From NCBI GenBank assembly GCA_028015205.1, contig CM051518.1:56964372-57028371 (forward strand): a stretch of 64,000 nucleotides of DNA, given 5' to 3'. The stretch's first letter is position 1. Each line of letters opens with the position of its first letter. The notes under the pieces were generated by a model, which saw only the letters and a list, made by a program, of their open reading frames with translations, was not told where the DNA came from and searched no databases. Shown here piece by piece: positions 12,401 through 22,300 of this stretch. The translations under genes were made by a program, and so were the position numbers. This stretch comes from Mytilisepta virgata (lineage: Eukaryota; Mollusca; Bivalvia; Mytilida; Mytilidae).

Positions 12401-15400
12401 CTGAATTGTACACAGCAGAAATGTTTTATACACCAACAGACAACAGAAACATCACTATCGTCAAAGCCAACAATTCTATACATTTGTATCACAATAATTT
12501 TGACAAAAATTTTCCAGGCTGTATAAATATTTAATATTTAATGTTGAATACAAAAGATTCTTATGAAATGAATAGATACGAAAAAAAGCAAGAGCAAAAT
12601 TCTTAATTACTACTAGATTTTTTTTCCTTTAAAGAAATAATTTTTAGGAATTACAAGTGTATTCTAAGACTAAATCATTCTTTTTCATTGATTTTATTGC
12701 AAATAATATTTATTTTGGATTCAAATTTTGAGACAGAAATTAGTAATAATTTTGTTTACCTTATTTCTTAATATTTTTTGTTTATTGCTTTATTTCATTA
12801 TTTTTTTTTTTTTTTTAATTTCCTTAATTTAATATACCTACCTTGTAAAGAAATCAAGGAACTCCCAAATGTAGAAAAGTTCAAAAGCATTCAGTTGGTC
12901 ACAAATGTTTTTAAATAAATAAAAACTTTCACAAGAACTAAATTTTATATGAGATTTCTATAACCACTAGGTCTAATATACATCACCAAGTAAATCAGGT
13001 TATCTCCCCTTACATGTAAAGAACAAACATATTGCATCAAATTTATTTGTCACTTTCCAAGGTTTCCAATAAATACAGTTTTTAATCGTACATCAAACAA
13101 GACATTATTTGCTTATTTCTTCAGAAAATCACTATTGCCCTAAAATTATTACTACCTGCAACCTAAACCACACATAAATAATGAATTAGTTTTTCAGAAA
13201 ACAGAACTTCAAAAGAAATTAATGAGTCTGAAGGAATGGATTTATATTTGTTTAAAATGTAAAATCGTCTTCTGTCCCACTTAAAAGAATTAAAATATCA
13301 AGATAAAAAATTTTCAGCCATTCAATAAAATGTCATATAAATTCAATTTATTTTCTTCAGTGTGAAATCAAGCCCTGTTGCTAGAACATTTATTTGAATG
13401 CAACTTCAAATAAACAAAGGTTTATTAAACACCTTTGCAATTTGTTAGTAGCTAACATTTATTACATGGATATAAACAGCTAAAAATATAACTGTTGACG
13501 CATTTCAGGTTTGTGCAAAAAGGTATGTAACATGTTTAATTATAAATTTTTAAAGTTAAACTAGTTTTATGCATTTACCTATAGCATTTAAGAAAATAAA
13601 ATTATGGGATTAGCATATATATATATTTAAATTAAGTACTTGATGAAACCTTCAGAGTATTAACTCAATCATAAGTTTTAATGAATTTGAGTACAAAAGC
13701 AGTGAAAACTAAAATGTAAAAATTGGTGGTCCATTTTCTTCTCTATCACTCTTTTTAAAATCTTTTTTAAAGAAATATTCTTTTTAATTCCTTAATATTG
13801 ATCTTGTTTTAATCATTTCATTATTCATAAAATGACTTAATTTTGCAGTTCTGACGCTACATAGTCATGTGACCATTTAAGAATAACTCAAGGAAAACAA
13901 CTCCTAATGACAGGCCTCAATAAATGACTAATTATATTTATTTTTTTGTTGGTTCTTTGGTTTCATATTTCTTGTTACAAATGTATAAGCAAATTGTAAG
14001 TTAATGGTCTAATTACTATGGAAAATATAATTCTATTAATATAACAGTATTTTAATTTATAATGAAACCAGTCTACAGATATTTTCTAGCCATAAAAAGG
14101 GTGCTGAATATTTTTTTTTTTTCAATACTATGCTAATAGCATAATATCATCTCAATATTATCAAAATTTTCCCGACAATTTACAGTTCATGCAGCTACTT
14201 TAAAAAATTTTGGAAGCCCTTCACAGGAATCACTCAACTTACATGTACAGAAAACCCAAGATTTAGCATCATTCAACAGGTTCTAAAAATAACCATCATT
14301 CCTAGGAATTACCGTATCTTACTACACACAGGAAACAACCACCAATCACTATAACTTCCCATGTGCAGAAAATAGCCACCATACCCAGGATTCACTGTAA
14401 CTTACCATGTAATGAAATGGTAGATCAGAAAACAGCCACCATAACCAGGAATCAAACACTGAGTCAATCTCTTTGGTGTTACAGTTCCGTACTAAATGAA
14501 CATATGCCGATTTCTGAAAGAGTTAATTTCCTGGTACATACCAGTATACTTGCATATTTTCGGGGGGATAATTTTTCTGTACAAACAAAACAAAATGGCC
14601 ATACATCATTTCTGAAGTATTATCCCTGATAATTAACTCATTTATCTTACCAAAGAAATAAACATGATTCTATTGGTATATTTCATTAATTTCCTTTTTA
14701 TTAAAAACATGCATTATTTTGTCATTTATTTTTCATAAAATAATTGAACTGTAAGAGTTATACAAATTAAGCAAACTTCACATTTCTTTTTAAAATACCC
14801 CAAAATATATAATAATATTATAACAATATAATCTATGCAATATTGCTTTAAAGATTGACGTCATTGTTGTTGAAAACAAGACTTATCTGACAATTTAAAT
14901 ATCTTGCTATACAATGAGAAACCAGAGTGAGTTATATTTTCCTAACCAATGTAGGTAAGGGAGATAATAAATTTGTCTCCCTTTTAGCCTCAGGACAAAA
15001 GGGAGAGAATTTAATTATCTCCCTTACCTACATTGGTTAGGAAAAGATAACTCACTCTGGTTCCTCATAGAAGGGTTATTGTACTTATATAGAGGGAATA
15101 TTGTCCCTTGTCCCTTGCTGATGCAATATATTATGTTACTCTGGCCTCATATTAATGTAAAAACTGCATAAATTCACTTTCTTTTCATTTGAATATATAA
15201 AATTTAAATTTGATTAATTATAGTATAACTAATCTTGAAATGCGAATACCTAAAATTGTACAGCGAGTTACCGAACAACACTTTATTATTAGGGTTTTTC
15301 AGTAACAGGTTGCATTGTAGATCTTTGGTATTCGAATTACAAAATTAGTTATTCTGTTTATTTTATTGAAATAGTCCACGTATTCAGAAGAGAAAATACA

Positions 15401-18400
15401 AGGTATTATGGTTTTTATATTTCTACGTGTCGACAATTGTATAGCAACGTCCTTGTCAACAGCTATTGTTTTGTCACTTTCTAGAGTGAAATATGACCTT
15501 TGATTTCACTGGGTGAAATATCAGATTCACTCAGAAATCTCGGTATTTCACCACACTCAATGTAATAAAACAATATTGCTACTGTGTTTTGTTTCAGTTA
15601 TTGTTTTTTCCTTAGTTTACCTTCTCTTTCAAATACGTATATACATGTACAAGTAAATAAGTCACCAATATTTTGTTGGACAAAAACTATACTATTTCTG
15701 AATTAATCTTAATGAGCTTACAGCAAATTTTTTGGTGAGATCTCTAAGGACCCGTTTGGATGCTTCGTAAGCCACTTTGGTTTGTATGATAAAAGTTTCT
15801 TTGGATGTCAGCAGTCCATATATACAATTATAAGCATCAGATGGATCCATGTAGTGTAGAAATAAACTGAGTAAGGGGTACAGTAAGGGACTGTATGTAA
15901 TATCAGGATTCGTATGATTTAGTATTGCCAGTATTTTGTGAAGTTGTTGAACACCATCTTCTGATAGATGATAACTGATTAAGTTGTCAAAGTCTACAAA
16001 GGCTGGTAGTTGAATGTCTTTCATTTTTCCTACAAAGAAATAACAGATTAAATTTTCTTTCCTTGTTTTTTTCTGAAAACTTAAATCCCTGATCCGGAGG
16101 GAGGGATCTTTATTTTAACTGAATTGCCATTCAGATCCTAATTGTTTACATACATTATATTTAATCTATTTACAAATGCATATCCAATATGTTTTCATTT
16201 TATAAATGTACAAATGGAATAAATTAAAACATACACTATAAAAACCTACATATATAAAAAATTATTAAACTGTAAATCACAAGAAAGACACAGTTTTGTA
16301 CATGTGGTAAATATTTAAAATGCTCAATTTACATCACCACAATCTATTATGAAATCAAACAAAAACCATTTTACTGTACTTTTTACCAATTTTCAACTCT
16401 GTGATTCAGTCTTTTGCAAATAAAATAATATGATGTTTTAAATTTTGTACAACTGAAAATTAATGTAAACAAGTCAATCATTATTTGTTTACTAAATGTC
16501 TTTTTATGCTTCCACAACATAAACAACAGCTGTACTGTACAGATCATTCAACTTTTCCTTTGATGTTGCTTTTTATGTATGTGCTTGCGTTTGTTCTTAA
16601 ATAATTACATCAAAAGGGAAATCCCCTTGGAAATAATAAAATACTGTATATATGGTTAATAAAAAGTTGTTACAATCATGTATACATTTTGTATATTAGA
16701 GTGTTACAGGTACAGCAAACCATAATTACAAGTACTTTTCTGATAAAGCAATCTTTTATGAGTATTGAAATGTAAAAGTCAGCCTGACACAGTTTATATT
16801 GCAGCCTAACTGCCTATAATATTTTATGTAAATGTATGACTGTTGTACATGTATATTCACATGTACAACTTGTAAAACTTTTTAAATTTATAAATTTAGC
16901 TCTGTTGAACTGTTTAAAACTAGAAAATGTGTCTATAAGACTCAGATGCCCCTCCCTAAAAACAATATAGGTTTTGTAATATTGACCTAAATAGGAAAGA
17001 AATAGACCTAAACATAAACCTAAAGCAAAGTCATTCGACCATGAAATGTAGGTCAATGTGACCAATATTGCTGAATACATGTGGCGTAGTACTATACAAG
17101 AGGACTGTAGTGGTGAAAAATCATTGATATATTATCATAAGATTCTGATTAATTGACCCTAATGTAGTAAAATTAAACCAAAGTCACTGAAACATGAAAG
17201 TAGGTCTCAGCAACCCATGTGTTGCTCAACTTAGTTGTACTATACAAGAGGACTGTAGTGGTGAAATATCATTGATATATTAGTATAGGTTTCTGAGAAA
17301 TGAACTAAACGCAAAACTTAACCAAAGTCACTGAAGCACGAAATGTAGGTCATAGCGACCCAAATGTTGCTGAACTGCGTTGTACAATACAAGAGGACTG
17401 TAGTGGTTAAATATCATTGATATATTACTATAGGTTTCTGAGAAATGAACCTAAATGCAAAACTTAACCAAAGTCACTGAAGCATGAAATGTAGGTCATA
17501 GAGACCCAAGTGTTGCTGAACTTCTTTTTACTATACAAGACGACTGTAGCAGTGAAATATCATTGATGTATAACAATAGGTTTCTGAGAAATGAACTTAA
17601 ATGCAAAACTTAATCAAAGTCACTGAAGCATGAAATGTAGGTCATAGTGACCCAAGTGTTGCTGAACTGTGTTGTACTATACAAGGGGGCTGTAGTGGTG
17701 AAATATCATTGATATATTACAATAGTTTTCTGAGAAATGGAGCTAAACGCAAAACTTAACCTAATAGGGACGGACGTACATACAGATGTGCAGACTGACA
17801 GACAAGGGAAAACCTATATGCCCTAGCCATATTTGTGGCGGAGCATAAAAACAAAAATCATATATCTAATCAACAACAAGATTTAAAGCTGTTCAATGAA
17901 TGCCACTCTACCTAAAATACATATATACTCAGAAGCTCCATCTTTTCTTTAAAAATTGAACAAATATGTAATTTGTGCAAGGACATTTTTCATTCTATGG
18001 CTCTACATGTATATTCATACATGTACATGTATATTCCTATGTAAAAATAATTCATTATTAGAAAGGAAATTTTCACTATCAAAAATGTCAAATTTTCAGG
18101 TGTTACCCAAACCATAAAATCTTTTATTTAAGGTCTAATAAAAAATTAAACAGTCATACTATGAATTGATGAACTTACTTTCTCCTAGCAGATCTTTTTC
18201 TAGTTCTGAGAACACATCTCCTCCAGCTTTGTGTAAATATTTACAGATCTGACTCCATACAGTCTCTCGACATGGATGGTTAGCTAACCAAGCATTAGTT
18301 CTCAATACATGTTTGACCACAGCCAAGTCGTTATTCTTCAGACTAGTCATCACAGCATTATAGCTGTCGTAGTCGTTGGAACTTACACTAGAGCATTCTT

Positions 18401-18587
18401 CCGAGAATGTCATCTGAAGAGCAGATTTTTCGACAAGTTTCGAAAATCCATTTCCCTCATTTTCTGTAACTACCTCAAAGGGAGGATCAAGTTCTTCCGT
18501 TTTTTCTTCTTCATTTTCTACTTCTTCGATTTCTTCTTTGTTAGAATAGTCACTTAATGAATTTTGTTTTTCAATAACTGCATGCAT
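198..18587 (-). CDS. TBC1D24: TBC1D24/Skywalker-like TBC-TLDc protein, 3' end beyond window
   Basis: Nine exons, read right to left: 18587-18179, 16029-15722, 14513-14406, 11917-11827, 10600-10491, 9943-9737, 5103-4945, 3999-3841 and 406-198. All have AG/GT borders and matching phases, giving 586 residues so far against about 560 in the human protein. An acidic N-terminus is followed by a TBC (RabGAP-like) domain at about residues 75-330 and a TLDc domain at about 440 to the end. Recognisable family signatures are LPAFVDF, WLWWLFSDLP, VDCFLLEGVKVFYR, TIWTWLPARYAVCQP and YFGTGETF. The family acts in vesicle trafficking (ARF6 binding in vertebrates, Rab35 regulation by fly Skywalker) and in oxidative-stress resistance through TLDc. 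The final segment, after the glycine-rich turn, lies left of position 1. The family is firm; orthology rather than paralogy, and exact exon ends, are inferred. Confidence 0.88.
553..1844. repeat. Dispersed bivalve-type repeat ending in caggtgagct
   Basis: The module opens with actagggctctaccgagcc...ctcacctgg and closes with gatggcaaaagctcac...caggtgagct, so its ends are short inverted complements (cacctgg / ccggttcaggtg). Inside, a unit of about 145 bp containing cttttggaccctccctct and ggttcccac occurs at about 1126 and 1272. It sits in the intron between exons 9 and 8 of the TBC1D24-like gene. The same end style recurs at 58341-59776. Confidence 0.6.
2367..2623 (+). repeat. Inverted-repeat copy, left partner
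   Basis: From 2481 to 2623 this is closely complementary to 6208-6355, sharing ccggaaac, aagtaaagtaagg, aataacttgcttcaaattat, gtgatac and cagcatattat. The outermost ttatagcgagcgc (2367-2379) is separated from the rest by about 100 bp that the partner lacks. Related sequence also forms both arms of the element at 61217-61615. Confidence 0.7.
3841..3999 (-). CDS. TBC1D24: TBC1D24-like exon 8: start of TLDc domain
   Basis: 159 nt, phase 0 at both ends (acceptor ttttgtag, donor GAG|gtatgt), residues 465-517. It encodes LYTIWTWLPARYAVCQPELL, then TSLMTLYTRVESHQPTL and IFIKTTNDE. This matches, in order, the TLDc segments IWSWVPERFALCQPLLLF, ARFYFQCEGHEPT and LLLIKTTQ of TBC1D24. Confidence 0.93.
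4410..4806. mobile_element. MITE-like element with terminal inverted repeats
   Basis: About 397 bp. The left end is atatttactgtgtgtct...gtctgcaactg and the right end is cagttgcag...agacacacagtaaatat, giving inverted arms of about 35 nt with a small indel. No coding capacity and no clear target duplication. It lies in the intron between exons 8 and 7 of the TBC1D24-like gene. Confidence 0.6.
4945..5103 (-). CDS. TBC1D24: TBC1D24-like exon 7: cysteine-rich exon before TLDc
   Basis: 159 nt, 53 codons, phase 0 at both ends (acceptor ggtgag, donor GAG|gttagt), residues 412-464. It contains a basic helix (KLQKFLKELHKKHKEH) and then CPNPRGCNDSDC. Five cysteines and the basic helix do not resemble the vertebrate segment that precedes the IWSWVPERF motif, although the exon joins exon 8 cleanly in frame. 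The acceptor has a poor pyrimidine tract. It may be a lineage-specific or alternatively used cassette, or a substitute for a conserved exon that I failed to find between 5.1 and 9.7 kb. Confidence 0.6.
6208..6355 (-). repeat. Inverted-repeat copy, right partner
   Basis: Complementary to 2481-2623 and about 3.6 kb away from it. It contains gcccttt, tcacgattctgactc, aaaattataatttgaagcaa and gttatttccctt, ending ggcgctcgctataa. It lies in the intron between exons 7 and 6, so the pair brackets exons 7 and 8 of the TBC1D24-like gene. Confidence 0.7.
6734..6884. repeat. Array of aagatatctt palindromes
   Basis: Seven copies of a 10-14-bp self-complementary word (aagatatctt / ataagatatcttat, some with one or two changes such as gagatatctt and aagatgtctc), spaced roughly 20-35 bp apart in very A+T-rich sequence. 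Located in the long intron between exons 7 and 6. Confidence 0.65.
9737..9943 (-). CDS. TBC1D24: TBC1D24-like exon 6: TBC-TLDc linker
   Basis: 207 nt, 69 codons, residues 343-411. The acceptor is tttcag at 9944-9949, and ATG|gtaggt is the phase 0 donor chosen to fit exon 7. It begins VGFGIRGLTRKEIKKLQ, the counterpart of FAIRLFSRKEIQLLQ at the end of the vertebrate TBC domain. It continues into a histidine/serine-rich linker (HRVASHHSMSRSTSGP) that looks unstructured. A second possible donor 4 nt further on would break the frame. Confidence 0.82.
10491..10600 (-). CDS. TBC1D24: TBC1D24-like exon 5: end of TBC domain
   Basis: 110 nt, phase 1 in (ttgcag) and phase 0 out (AAG|gtaaac), residues 306-342. 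It starts with a polar linker (GKRSSGTPRDFNTSTN) followed by a helix ending VKIEKLLK, matching the family segment just before the AFxIRxxSRKEI block. The codon split G|GT across the exon 4/5 border is preserved. Confidence 0.8.
10733..11225. mobile_element. 493-bp element with long terminal inverted repeats
   Basis: The left end acaaccgaattgttttgata...caatcggacatg...tcacaaacca is complementary to the right end tggtttgtgaacatgtccgatgg...caattcggttgt over about 60 nt with a few mismatches. There is no coding capacity. It lies in the intron just upstream (by transcription) of exon 5. Flanking gtaca/gtagg does not give a clean target duplication. Confidence 0.65.
11319..11448. mobile_element. SINE-like element with 11-bp target-site duplication
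   Basis: 130 bp beginning gttttgtttgttt and containing ggtggaggaagccggagtac, cccggagagaaccac and ttcggtaggaaaattggc. It is flanked by perfect direct repeats aattaatgact at 11308-11318 and 11449-11459. The same module occurs at 37683-37860 with its own different duplication, which shows it is mobile. Located in intron 4 of the TBC1D24-like gene. Confidence 0.75.
11460..14250 (-). other. Introns 3-4 of the TBC1D24-like gene, no other gene seen
   Basis: Apart from exon 4 (11917-11827) this is A+T-rich intron with poly-T (about 12800-12818) and poly-T/poly-A tracts. One minus-strand frame at 12832-12910 looks briefly exon-like, but its phase and acceptor do not fit. Confidence 0.5.
11827..11917 (-). 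CDS. TBC1D24: TBC1D24-like exon 4: TBC domain core
   Basis: 91 nt, phase 0 in (tatttcag) and phase 1 out (TCT G|gtaagt). It encodes residues 276-305 (IRIVDCFLLEGVKVFYRTAL then SILILFTKYS). This corresponds to the highly conserved TBC box RVxDxFLxEGxKVLYRxALAILxxF and is the strongest single family match in the gene. Confidence 0.92.
14285..14455. repeat. Decayed minisatellite overlapping exon 3 and its donor
   Basis: A unit of about 40-45 bp recurs imperfectly: caggaaacaaccaccaatc at about 14329, cagaaaatagccaccatacc at about 14367, and cagaaaacagccaccataac at about 14426. The word cttaccatg (the exon 3 donor in complement) has a sibling cttcccatg one unit away at about 14355. The rightmost copy is the coding 3' half of exon 3. 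Confidence 0.55.
14406..14513 (-). CDS. TBC1D24: TBC1D24-like exon 3: short TBC exon with WLFSDLP motif
   Basis: 108 nt, 36 codons, phase 0 at both ends (acceptor tttcag at 14514-14519, donor ATG|gtaag). It encodes residues 240-275, including DSWLWWLFSDLPFHYM, the counterpart of the family's DWxxWLFxELP segment. Without this exon the TBC fold would lack a core helix, and with it the frame runs on correctly into exon 4. Its left half resembles repeated sequence in the adjacent intron. Confidence 0.85.
14914..15068. mobile_element. 155-bp palindromic MITE, copy 1
   Basis: Ends ATGAGAAACCAGAGTGAGTT and its complement AACTCACTCTGGTTCCTCAT. The arms continue through cctaaccaatgtaggtaagg and gagataat, so nearly the whole element folds into one hairpin around a central ttttagcctcaggac. 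A copy of the same length lies at 19221-19375. No convincing target duplication. Intron 2 of the TBC1D24-like gene. Confidence 0.75.
15722..16029 (-). CDS. TBC1D24: TBC1D24-like exon 2: TBC domain
   Basis: 308 nt covering residues 137-239, entering in phase 1 (acceptor tttgtag) and leaving in phase 0 (TTTGCT|gtaagc). It encodes LPAFVDFDNLISYHL, then HTNPDITYSPLLYPLL and SLFLHYMDPSDAYNC, matching the family's LPxFVD...FPDISFCPxLPxxxxLLLHY block in order and spacing. The open frame runs a few codons past the donor into the intron, so an ORF caller would end it too far left. Confidence 0.88.
16917..17850. repeat. Element with about 147-bp tandem modules (array A)
   Basis: Opens with aaactagaaaatgtgtctat...gactcagatgccc, then about five imperfect copies of a 146-149-bp unit (tgaagcatgaaatgtaggtc, gttgctgaact, tatacaagaggactgtagtg, tcattgatatatta, tttctgagaaatgaac). 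It closes with gacagacaaggg...gtggcggagcataaaaac. A sister array is at 24990-25830. Inferred to be a non-autonomous mobile unit; the class is not assigned. Confidence 0.65.
18179..18587 (-). CDS. TBC1D24: TBC1D24-like exon 1: acidic N-terminus and start of TBC domain
   Basis: Residues 1-136, phase 1 at the donor (GAA A|gtaagt). The ATG at 18587 is chosen because it is the first one in frame after an in-frame TGA, and it has A at -3. A strong acceptor (ctttttcag) at 18692-18694 makes 18691-18588 likely 5' UTR. The start is followed by a very acidic tract (EEIEEVENEEEKTEELD), then a helical segment including LRTNAWLANHPCRETVW that aligns with the start of the TBC region. The place where vertebrate TBC1D24 has its arginine-finger-like segment reads ICKYLHKAGGD here, so that motif is not conserved. 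An alternative start in a more distant first exon cannot be excluded. Confidence 0.75.
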
Positions 18588-18691
18588 TTTTCTAACCCAT
18601 GACTGGTAAATTGATGAAAAAATTTGTATCACATTGTGTTTGGCTCAATAAACCTTTTATCCACTACATCATCTGTCTCTCAAATGTAAAA
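18588..18691 (-). promoter_or_regulatory. Probable 5' UTR segment with three minimal uORFs
   Basis: Between the strong acceptor at 18692-18694 and the chosen ATG, three upstream starts each terminate almost at once on the minus strand: ATGATGTAG at 18672-18664, the start-stop ATGTGA at 18634-18629, and ATGGGTTAG at 18600-18592. Such minimal uORFs generally lower translation of the main frame. Whether they are transcribed depends on the unproven first exon. Confidence 0.45.
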
Positions 18692-19220
18692 CTGAAAAAG
18701 AAAATAAAAAAAAAACATTAAAACTTTTCATCTATAGCCAGCCCAATGAAATTTCAATACTTTGACTGAGGGTGTACCATGCCCAACAAAAAAATCCCCA
18801 GCATTGTTCACTCATCAATGAAAAATTGACTCTATCTGTGTCCAGAAACTTATTATTAAATGTGCATTTCCAACAAATAAATGTCTCTTTTCTCTTTTTT
18901 TTTAAATAAGGTTTTAAAAAATATGACTTGAATGAATGCTCAAAGGATTGATGATAAAATGTTTTATTGTTGTGTTGTGTTAATTTGTACAACATATCAT
19001 ATACTGCTTCAAAAGGACCCTTGTCTTTCATGTGACATTCTATATACATGTACATCATTTTATTTTTAATGATAACCATTATAATGTAAACTTTGTAATA
19101 TCTATATCTTCCAAACATACAGATGAAAATTTGTCAACTAATTTAATCATCAGGCTCCTGGTTTTCAAAGTAAATCAATAAACTATTTCAGAATTATCCT
19201 GCATGATTTCTAGCATGGCT

Positions 19221-19375
19221 ATGAGAAACCAGAGTGAGTTATCTTTTCCTAACCAATGTAGGTAAGGGAGATAATAAATTTGTCTCCCTTTTAGCCTCAG
19301 GACAATAGGGAGAGAATTTTATTATCTCCCTTTCCCACATTGGTTAGGAAAAGATAACTCACTCTGGGTCCTCAT
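19221..19375. mobile_element. 155-bp palindromic MITE, copy 2
   Basis: Same length, orientation and sequence as the element at 14914-15068 with a handful of substitutions (for example cccacattgg for ctacattgg in the right arm). It lies upstream of the probable 5' UTR of the TBC1D24-like gene. Confidence 0.75.
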
Positions 19376-22300
19376 TAGTGCCACCATTATTACAGTACAA
19401 ATGTAAATATAATAGACAAACAGAAATATGTGTGCTACATTTGAAAGTCCTTTACTTTAGCCATTTCATCATGTGTTGTGTTTATTTATGGGAATTTTTT
19501 CAAATAAATTTTAAAAGAATAAATAAATCCAAAAAAAAAAATAAATATCATATGAAGAATCAAAAATAAAACTTTGGGTGTTTTTAGCCTTTTGACATAT
19601 TTTTTCTCTCCTTTTTTTCATAATACTGCAAAGAATTTCAAAAGCATAATAAATTATTATTCTGAAGGAAAAGTTTTTTTTAACTTAGTTATTTTGATAA
19701 AAAAAAAGATGAAGTTATTAATCATTTAACTTTCTTTTAATATACATGTATGCTATTTTTTCACAAATTGTTAATATCTATTATCATCTATCAGACTTTA
19801 TCAGAGAACAACTACAGTCAAATGCCTTTATCTAAAATTACTTTTCAAGGATAAAAAAAAAATTAGAGTTGGATTTTATCACATTTGAAAAAAATGCTAT
19901 ATACATTGTGTATTTCCCTTAAAGACATATCCTACTATAGTTTCTGCGCATATTGTTTTTGAACGTTACGGTTTCGCAATTTGCCTATGACGTTGTGCGA
20001 CACTCCGCGAAATTTCATTTCTGGTAGCCATCATGCAAGGGTTGCCCCTATCCACCACTAGTGATAGAGCTCTGAGCTGAACATATTGTTAAATATGGCC
20101 AGACTCCCGACCATTGAATTATTTAGAGTTTTTCATAAAAGATAAGTGTGATGGAAATTAATACAATGCGAGAAAAAGAAACTCATTATACACTTCGCCA
20201 CACATAATTACATAAAATGTAACCAGATATCCTGCATTTATCATAGTGTATCTTTGCACAAGTTGAAATTCATAAAAGACCCCCTTATTAAGATACAAAT
20301 GTATATCATTTGCACTTTTAGGAGTATCATGATATAAATAGAATATACCCCCTGTCAGGCTTACACCCTCAGTAGTATATATCCAATAATTATTAGCAGA
20401 TAGCAAACCCCTATTTTGACTAAAACAAGTGCCAGTGCTTTCCCTCATTCTTTCTACTACTCAGTAAAAAAACGACGACTCATGTTTTATTTCTATTATA
20501 AGGTTAGCAATACCAATCCACCATAGAAATTACTATATGTTAGTTATGTATGACAATATGTATGCCTAAAGGATAATGAGTATACATCATTATGTTTAAT
20601 TCTGTTAATTATTCAAGCAAAAAAATTAATCATGATTAATTATCTATAAATTAATACATTGTACAACAATATGTAACTGAATTACAAAATTTACTGTACC
20701 ATAAAGTATCTATTTACCTTCAATAACATTAAATATACATGTACAGTCTTACCACCACAAAATGGATGAATTATTTTAATACTATACAATCATATGTAAA
20801 TATACACCCATCACTTGACAAATATATATATGCATTACAAATCATACTGTCAGACAATTGACATCACGATCAATGAATGTTCAGTATATATTTTGCTATT
20901 TCTCCATTACATGTACTTCTTTAACAATATGTTACTGTTTTGTAAATATATATGTGTGTGTGTGTGTGAAGCGAGGAGAGAATGAGAATTTGTGCCTTGA
21001 ATTTTCAAATATGCATATATATATATATGTGTGTGTGTGTGTTTGAAGTGAGCACAGAATAAGAATTTGTTCTCTGAATTTTCAACAATTTCTCATCTAT
21101 CGGTATTAAATCAAATATTTCTTGTCCCAACCTAGGCTCTATTGCTAAGGAGAGAGGGTGAGACTATAATTATCTTTCATACAGAGAGATGGCAGGGAGG
21201 GTCAACAGAGGCAATTTTGAAAAAGGACAATTAAGGACCACTGCTGGCAAGTTTTGTTCCATTTGTCTTAGTAGTTTATTAAAAAATATTTATTAATTAA
21301 ATCACAGATATGTTAACATTATATACAGTGAACATTTTGACATTGTATACATTAATTAAAGGGATTAGGAAACAAGTTACAAACTTATATTAATCCCTAT
21401 TGCTGTAGTTTCAGACAATAAGATCTTTAGGTAAATATCCCATAAGGTACTATGTTAAACTATGTTTAGCTTTGGTGGCCATTTTGGATGGTAGGTGGTG
21501 TCATGAGATAAAATTCTGACAGAAGACCACCTAAAGACCATTGCTGCCAAATTTTGTTTCAATTAGCCCAGTAGTTTCAGACAAGAAGATCTTGAAGTAA
21601 TTTTCCATTAGGTCCCATGTTAAATTATCGGATGGCGAGTGGGGTCAATGGATATAATTCTGAAAAAGTACACCCTAAGGATCATTGCTGATTTGAGTGT
21701 AGAAGAATATATGATTTACATAAATTCTTTAATATATTTATTTATTATCTAAGCTCACAAAATTCATTATATTATCTAAGCCAATGAAAATTTCCATCTG
21801 ATACCAGGTATTTAAAAAGTTTATAAAGTACAAAGTAATTGATATTAAAGTTTATCTGTAACAGCCTTATTGAGATATCTGCTGATATGGGAGATAACTC
21901 TCAACCAACTCTTACATGTTTAATGGAAATAGACAGTAATTTGTAGATCTAAGTTGTAACACACAAATGCAGTATATGAAAAAGACAGGATATATAATGG
22001 TACAATGTCAATGTGACTAAACCACAAAAAATATTGTACCCTTGTATATTTATAATATGAAAAATTACCCTCTATTCTACACTATCCTATAGAAACACAA
22101 CCCATATATATGTAAACACACATAATAAAAACCATTTGACTTTCACTTAAAAAAAGATCTGCAGTGAACCTGCCGAGGGATATCGTTGTAAAAACCAATA
22201 TATCGGAAGAGATCCTACCCCCATTGGTAAAAAGGTTAATGTCTTCCACAAAGACGTTTAAATCATTCAGATCTATTCATTACTGCTTTAGATTCAGAAT

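Noticed and set aside
12832..12910. Minus-strand exon-like frame (NAFELFYIWEFLDFF then a good donor gtaggt) between TBC1D24-like exons 3 and 4
   Set aside because: It ends in phase 2 while both neighbours need phase 0, it has no usable acceptor and an in-frame stop upstream, and exons 3 and 4 already join perfectly.
14363..14629. Plus-strand 88-residue frame
   Set aside because: It is the antisense of TBC1D24-like exon 3 and its minisatellite; the minus-strand reading matches the family and has splice signals.
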